A stretch of DNA of 17,687 nt from CAIWHR01 sp039915505. Its GTDB lineage: Bacteria > Pseudomonadota > Gammaproteobacteria > Burkholderiales > Casimicrobiaceae. The stretch is from positions 1 to 17,687 of the forward strand of contig JBDSND010000116.1 of NCBI GenBank assembly GCA_039915505.1, read 5' to 3'. This document shows, one piece after another, positions 15,163 to 17,687 of the stretch. The position numbers and the translations under genes were made by a program. Every line of letters starts with the position of its first letter. The first letter of the stretch is position 1. The notes below the pieces were generated by a model. The model was given only the letters and a program-made list of their open reading frames with translations, made no database searches and had not been told where the DNA came from.

Positions 15163-15336
15163 ATGCGGCTCAACAAGCATGGACGTGGCGGCTGGATCCT
15201 GTGGCTCGTGCTGATCGTCGTGGCCCTCCTGGCCGTGGTGTTGACCAGCTGGATGGGGGAGCGCGTCAGCGCGCACCGCGCCGAACGCGCGCCGGTCAAG
15301 ATTCTCTCCCTGCCCCTCACCGGCTTCAAGCCCTGA
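15163..15336 (+). CDS. Very small single-pass membrane protein
   Basis: A 57-aa protein starting MRLNKHGRGGW, with one strongly hydrophobic helix at about 12-29 (LWLVLIVVALLAVVL) and a basic, proline-containing tail ending LPLTGFKP. AAGGG lies 8 bases before the ATG at 15163-15165. The frame is open further upstream, but no better start or protein-like sequence is seen there. The positive N-terminus suggests N-in, C-out topology. No family is recognised. Confidence 0.5.
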   Translation: MRLNKHGRGGWILWLVLIVVALLAVVLTSWMGERVSAHRAERAPVKILSLPLTGFKP

Positions 15337-15463
15337 GGGCATCGCTCGGCTGCTCCGACGCGCGAACGGCGTCGCTCGACGCTGGGCTGCAATGGACCAC
15401 CCATGCGCCGCGCCTCGGCGTCGCAACACCCGTTGCGCCCGCTGGCGGGCGCCTGCAGGTCAC

Positions 15464-15622
15464 TCAATACTTGGTCACGGTGCGGGGCCCGAAATCCCAG
15501 ACCGGCGGCGGCGAACGGCGGCTGGTCCGCCGCGGGTGCAAGTCGCGCCACGCGACGATCGCCCCGCATAGGATGGCGCCAGCGTAGGCGCCGACAAAGA
15601 ACGCTATCACGATCCAGAGCAT
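15464..15622 (-). CDS. Very small single-pass membrane protein
   Basis: A 52-aa protein with one hydrophobic segment at the N-terminus (MLWIVIAFFVGAYAGAILCG) followed by a basic tail (RDLHPRRTSRRSPPP) ending TVTKY. The start at 15620-15622 has a G-rich run upstream; an in-frame ATG at 15685 would add 21 polar residues and has no visible ribosome binding site. It is convergent with the 57-aa gene, ending 127 bases from it. No family recognised; it could be a phage- or envelope-type small protein, which is a guess. Confidence 0.45.
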   Translation of the reverse strand: MLWIVIAFFVGAYAGAILCGAIVAWRDLHPRRTSRRSPPPVWDFGPRTVTKY

Positions 15623-16072
15623 TCGCCCCCCGTTATTGCCGCCGAACCTCGCGGCCGGGGCATCGTCCATCTCGTCACGTAGCATGCCATACGTGGATCA
15701 CCTGTGCTTGCGCTGGACGATGCATTGCCGGCTTAGCCGGCCGGCGTGCGCCGGTATCCGGCATCCCCGCGGCGGGGTTGCCCCTTCCCGTGAGGCAGAT
15801 GATAGGGCGGTGCACGTCCTCCGTCTTGGCATGCCGCGTACAGCCGGCGATGGCCTGCGCATCGGCACGGTGTGTCGTCTGCCGCGGGGCGTACGCAAGG
15901 ACGACATTGCCCGCCGTGACTGCTACGACTGCTCGTTGCCCGAGACGCAAATTCCCTTGCCCGGTCGCAGGCTCAGGACGAGGCGACCGCGCGGCATCGG
16001 CTGCAAAGGTACACGGCGGACGGTCGGGGGTGATGCGCCACAATGCAGCACGGGCCAGAACGCCGACAAGAC
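15623..16072. other. Divergent intergenic stretch with stacked hairpins
   Basis: No gene is recognised between the 52-aa gene and the oxidoreductase. The open frames present are rich in Arg, Pro and Cys and lack motifs. The notable content is the run of inverted repeats at 15727-15777. Confidence 0.45.
15727..15777. repeat. Three consecutive GC-rich inverted repeats
   Basis: GCCGGC-TTA-GCCGGC (15727-15741), CCGGCG-TG-CGCCGG (15741-15754) and CCCCG-CGG-CGGGG (15765-15777) follow each other within 51 bases, all with perfect stems. This could be a REP-like element, a structured leader or a bidirectional terminator; there is no T-run to support termination. Confidence 0.5.
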
Positions 16073-17191
16073 ATGGAAGAATCCGATGCCATCGTGATCG
16101 GGGCCGGTGTGGTCGGACTCGCGGTCGCCCGCACTCTGGCGCAAGCCGGCCGCGACGTCATCATCGTCGAGGCTGCCGAGGCAATCGGGACGGAAACGAG
16201 CTCGCGCAACAGCGAGGTGATCCATGCCGGGATCTACTACCCGGCGGGCTCCCTCAAGGCGCGCCTTTGCGTCGCCGGCCGGGAGGCACTCTACGCGTTC
16301 TGTGCGAGCCATGGCGTCGCCCACCGTCGCTGCGGCAAGCTGATCGTCGCGACCCATCCCGGGCAGGAAGGTGCCCTCGAGGCGATCGCGGTGCAAGCCC
16401 GGGGGAATGCCGTCGACGATCTCGTGCGGCTCTCGGCTGTAGAGGCGATCGCGCTCGAGCCCGCGCTGCGCTGCACGGCGGCCCTGCTTTCACCCTCGAC
16501 CGGTATCGTCGACAGCCACGGACTCATGCTCGCGCTGCTCGGCGATGCCGAGGCAGCGGGGACCATGCTGGCGCTCTCGTCCCCGGTCGATGCGGGCGCG
16601 GTCACCGGCGACGGCATCGTTCTCGAGATCGGCGGCCGAGATGCCCTGCGGGTCCGGGCGCGCACGGTGGTCAACTGTGCCGGGTTGCACGCCGCCGGGG
16701 TGGCACGATCGCTTACCGGCTTTCCCATGGCGTGCGTGCCGGCGGCATTCTTCTGCAAGGGTAACTACTATGCGGCGACCGGTCGCGCCGCGTTCTCGCG
16801 ACTCATCTATCCGATTCCGGAAGCGGCGGGGCTCGGCGTGCACCTGACGCTCGACCTCGCAGGCCAGATGCGCTTCGGGCCGGACGTGGAATGGCTCGAA
16901 CCGGGCGTGGACGCGGACCGCCTCGACTACAGTGTCGACCCGCAGCGTGCCGAAGCCTTCTATGCCGCCATTCGCAACTACTGGCCGGCGTTGCCCGACG
17001 GTGCACTGGCGCCTGGGTATGCAGGCATCCGTCCGAAGCTCGGTCCGCCGGGCACGCCCGCGCAGGATTTCCTCATCCAGGGGCCAGCCGTGCACGGTGT
17101 TCCCGGTCTCGTGCAGTTGTACGGGATCGAATCACCGGGACTCACGGCGTCGCTCGCGATCGCCGACCACGTGCGCACATTGCTCGACTGA
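16073..17191 (+). CDS. FAD-dependent oxidoreductase, L-2-hydroxyglutarate dehydrogenase (LhgO)-like
   Basis: A 372-aa flavoprotein of the DAO family. The N-terminal dinucleotide-binding motif is IVIGAGVVGLAVARTL (about 7-22), with the acidic end of strand 2 at IVEAAEAIG. RNSEVIHAGIYYPAGSLKA at about 45-63 is characteristic of L-2-hydroxyglutarate oxidase/dehydrogenase-like proteins; VVNCAGLHA and the late HLTLDLAGQMRFGPDVEW and YAGIRPKLG segments agree. Such enzymes oxidise 2-hydroxy acids to 2-oxo acids and pass electrons to the membrane or to oxygen; the exact substrate here is unproven. The frame is open to an ATG at 16043; I prefer the ATG at 16073 because the flavin motif then starts at residue 7, as in relatives. 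Ribosome binding sites are weak for both. It ends 9 bases from the convergent DUF3606 gene. Confidence 0.88.
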   Translation: MEESDAIVIGAGVVGLAVARTLAQAGRDVIIVEAAEAIGTETSSRNSEVIHAGIYYPAGSLKARLCVAGREALYAFCASHGVAHRRCGKLIVATHPGQEGALEAIAVQARGNAVDDLVRLSAVEAIALEPALRCTAALLSPSTGIVDSHGLMLALLGDAEAAGTMLALSSPVDAGAVTGDGIVLEIGGRDALRVRARTVVNCAGLHAAGVARSLTGFPMACVPAAFFCKGNYYAATGRAAFSRLIYPIPEAAGLGVHLTLDLAGQMRFGPDVEWLEPGVDADRLDYSVDPQRAEAFYAAIRNYWPALPDGALAPGYAGIRPKLGPPGTPAQDFLIQGPAVHGVPGLVQLYGIESPGLTASLAIADHVRTLLD

Positions 17192-17200
17192 TCGCCGCAC

Positions 17201-17380
17201 TCACGCCGCGCCTTCGGCGAGGTATTCCTCGACCGCCGCCGGCGATGTTCCGACCTCGTCGACCGCCTCTCGCAACGCACTGGGCGTGCAGCGCAACCGC
17301 TCGGTCCAGTAATGCATGGCCTGCGGATTGCCGACGTCCACGGTCGCCGGCGCGTCCGGATGTGCGTTGGGCTGGGTCAT
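17201..17380 (-). CDS. DUF3606 family mini-protein
   Basis: A 59-aa protein whose second half, VDVGNPQAMHYWTERLRCTP followed by SALREAVDEVGTSPAAVEEYL, matches the DUF3606 pattern: an initial D-V/N segment, the YWT...LxC/S core and an alternating helix ending in EYL. Members are small and of unknown function, and are often linked to stress genes in Proteobacteria. The start at 17378-17380 is supported by GAGGTGGAGAG just upstream; the open frame to 17506 adds non-protein-like sequence. It converges on the oxidoreductase gene, with 9 bases between stops, and diverges from the gene at the right edge. Confidence 0.75.
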   Translation of the reverse strand: MTQPNAHPDAPATVDVGNPQAMHYWTERLRCTPSALREAVDEVGTSPAAVEEYLAEGAA

Positions 17381-17542
17381 CTCTCCACCTCGGGTTCTCG
17401 TAACAGACTCCATAGCCTGCACCCGGGGCGCACTCGCGGTATGTAGGACAAGCCCTACGCACCTGGCGCGTCCCCATGCTTTTTGGAAGTGGCTGTCTCC
17501 GGGCACGTGGCATCACCCGCATACTCGCGGCTTCGGAGCGGC

Positions 17543-17547
17543 GAGGG
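17543..17547 (+). promoter_or_regulatory. Ribosome binding site of the right-edge gene
   Basis: GAGGG lies 7 bases before the ATG at 17555 and supports that codon as the start of the truncated gene there. Confidence 0.5.
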
Positions 17548-17554
17548 TATTTTG

Positions 17555-17687
17555 ATGGAGAGGGCACTGGTGTTCGCGGTCGCAGGTTGGGCCGGGTTTT
17601 TTGTGATGGCCATCGAGTTGCTCAGTGGTCGTATCCTTGCACCGAACTTCGGCAACAGCATCTACGTCTGGGGCGGCATCATCACGG
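17555..17687 (+). CDS. N-terminus of a fused MFS/spermidine synthase-like membrane protein (cut by window edge)
   Basis: Only 44 codons are present, open to the window end. They encode a first transmembrane helix (LVFAVAGWAGFFVMAIELL) followed by SGRILAPNFGNSIYVWGGII. The pattern 'MxxELLxGRxLAPxFGxSxYVWGxII' is typical of the first helix and loop of fused MFS/spermidine synthase-type proteins, in which a membrane domain precedes a polyamine synthase-like methyltransferase-fold domain. The catalytic part is outside the window, so activity cannot be judged. The gene is divergent to the DUF3606 gene. Confidence 0.75.
   Translation, partial: MERALVFAVAGWAGFFVMAIELLSGRILAPNFGNSIYVWGGIIT

Noticed and set aside
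15403..16764. 453-aa plus-strand frame
   Set aside because: Arg-rich throughout and out of frame with the FAD-dependent oxidoreductase it overlaps.
17191..17240. Inverted repeat CGCCG/CGGCG near the convergent gene ends as a terminator
   Set aside because: The stem is short, lies inside the DUF3606 coding end, and no T-run follows on either strand.

Overview
The window is GC-rich, and its gene content points to a soil- or rhizosphere-type betaproteobacterium, most likely Burkholderiales. Reasons are a Bug-type tripartite tricarboxylate receptor, three orphan ABC substrate-binding proteins of the ABC_sub_bind/TrpX-like family with 'RRTFI...AQQ' leaders, a LysR gene divergent from a Bug gene, and a Cache-HAMP-GAF-GAF sensor. 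This assignment rests on gene families recognised by eye. No rRNA, tRNA, CRISPR array or intact insertion sequence was seen.

Layout. Bases 1-1901 (minus) hold the 5' part of a large membrane sensor whose output domain lies outside the window. Bases 1902-2927 have no convincing gene, only short repeats and palindromes. From 2928 to 9233 there are three ABC_sub_bind receptors (2928-3914 minus, 6956-7918 plus, 8256-9233 plus). Between the first two lie a Tat-exported sulfite-oxidase-family molybdoenzyme (4468-5631 minus) and a small secreted protein (5861-6319 minus). From 9285 to about 11965 there is a sugar-acid-type catabolic cluster: a LysR regulator (plus, damaged), then on the minus strand a Bug receptor, an enolase-superfamily (mandelate racemase subgroup) enzyme and a truncated, frameshifted short-chain dehydrogenase. 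Both outer members are broken, so the cluster looks eroded from its ends, while receptor and enolase remain intact and closely coupled.

From 12202 to 15622 there are housekeeping-like or uncharacterised genes: a DUF2254 membrane protein, a divergent class I pyrophosphatase-like protein, a 68-aa two-helix membrane protein, a small zinc-ribbon protein and two very small membrane proteins. A 23-bp tandem repeat containing palindromes fills the gap between the 68-aa gene and the pyrophosphatase gene. From 16073 there is an FAD-dependent oxidoreductase of the L-2-hydroxyglutarate dehydrogenase type, a convergent DUF3606 mini-protein, and at the right edge the first 44 codons of what looks like a fused MFS/spermidine synthase.

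How the genes work together. The only clear functional unit is receptor plus enolase (plus the former SDR and LysR), which fits uptake and dehydration or epimerisation of a hydroxy- or sugar acid. The other genes are mostly single and isolated. I did not find a convincing new multi-gene system; the most unusual items are the decayed cluster edges, the repeat array at 14293-14347, the stacked hairpins at 15727-15777 and the set of orphan receptors.
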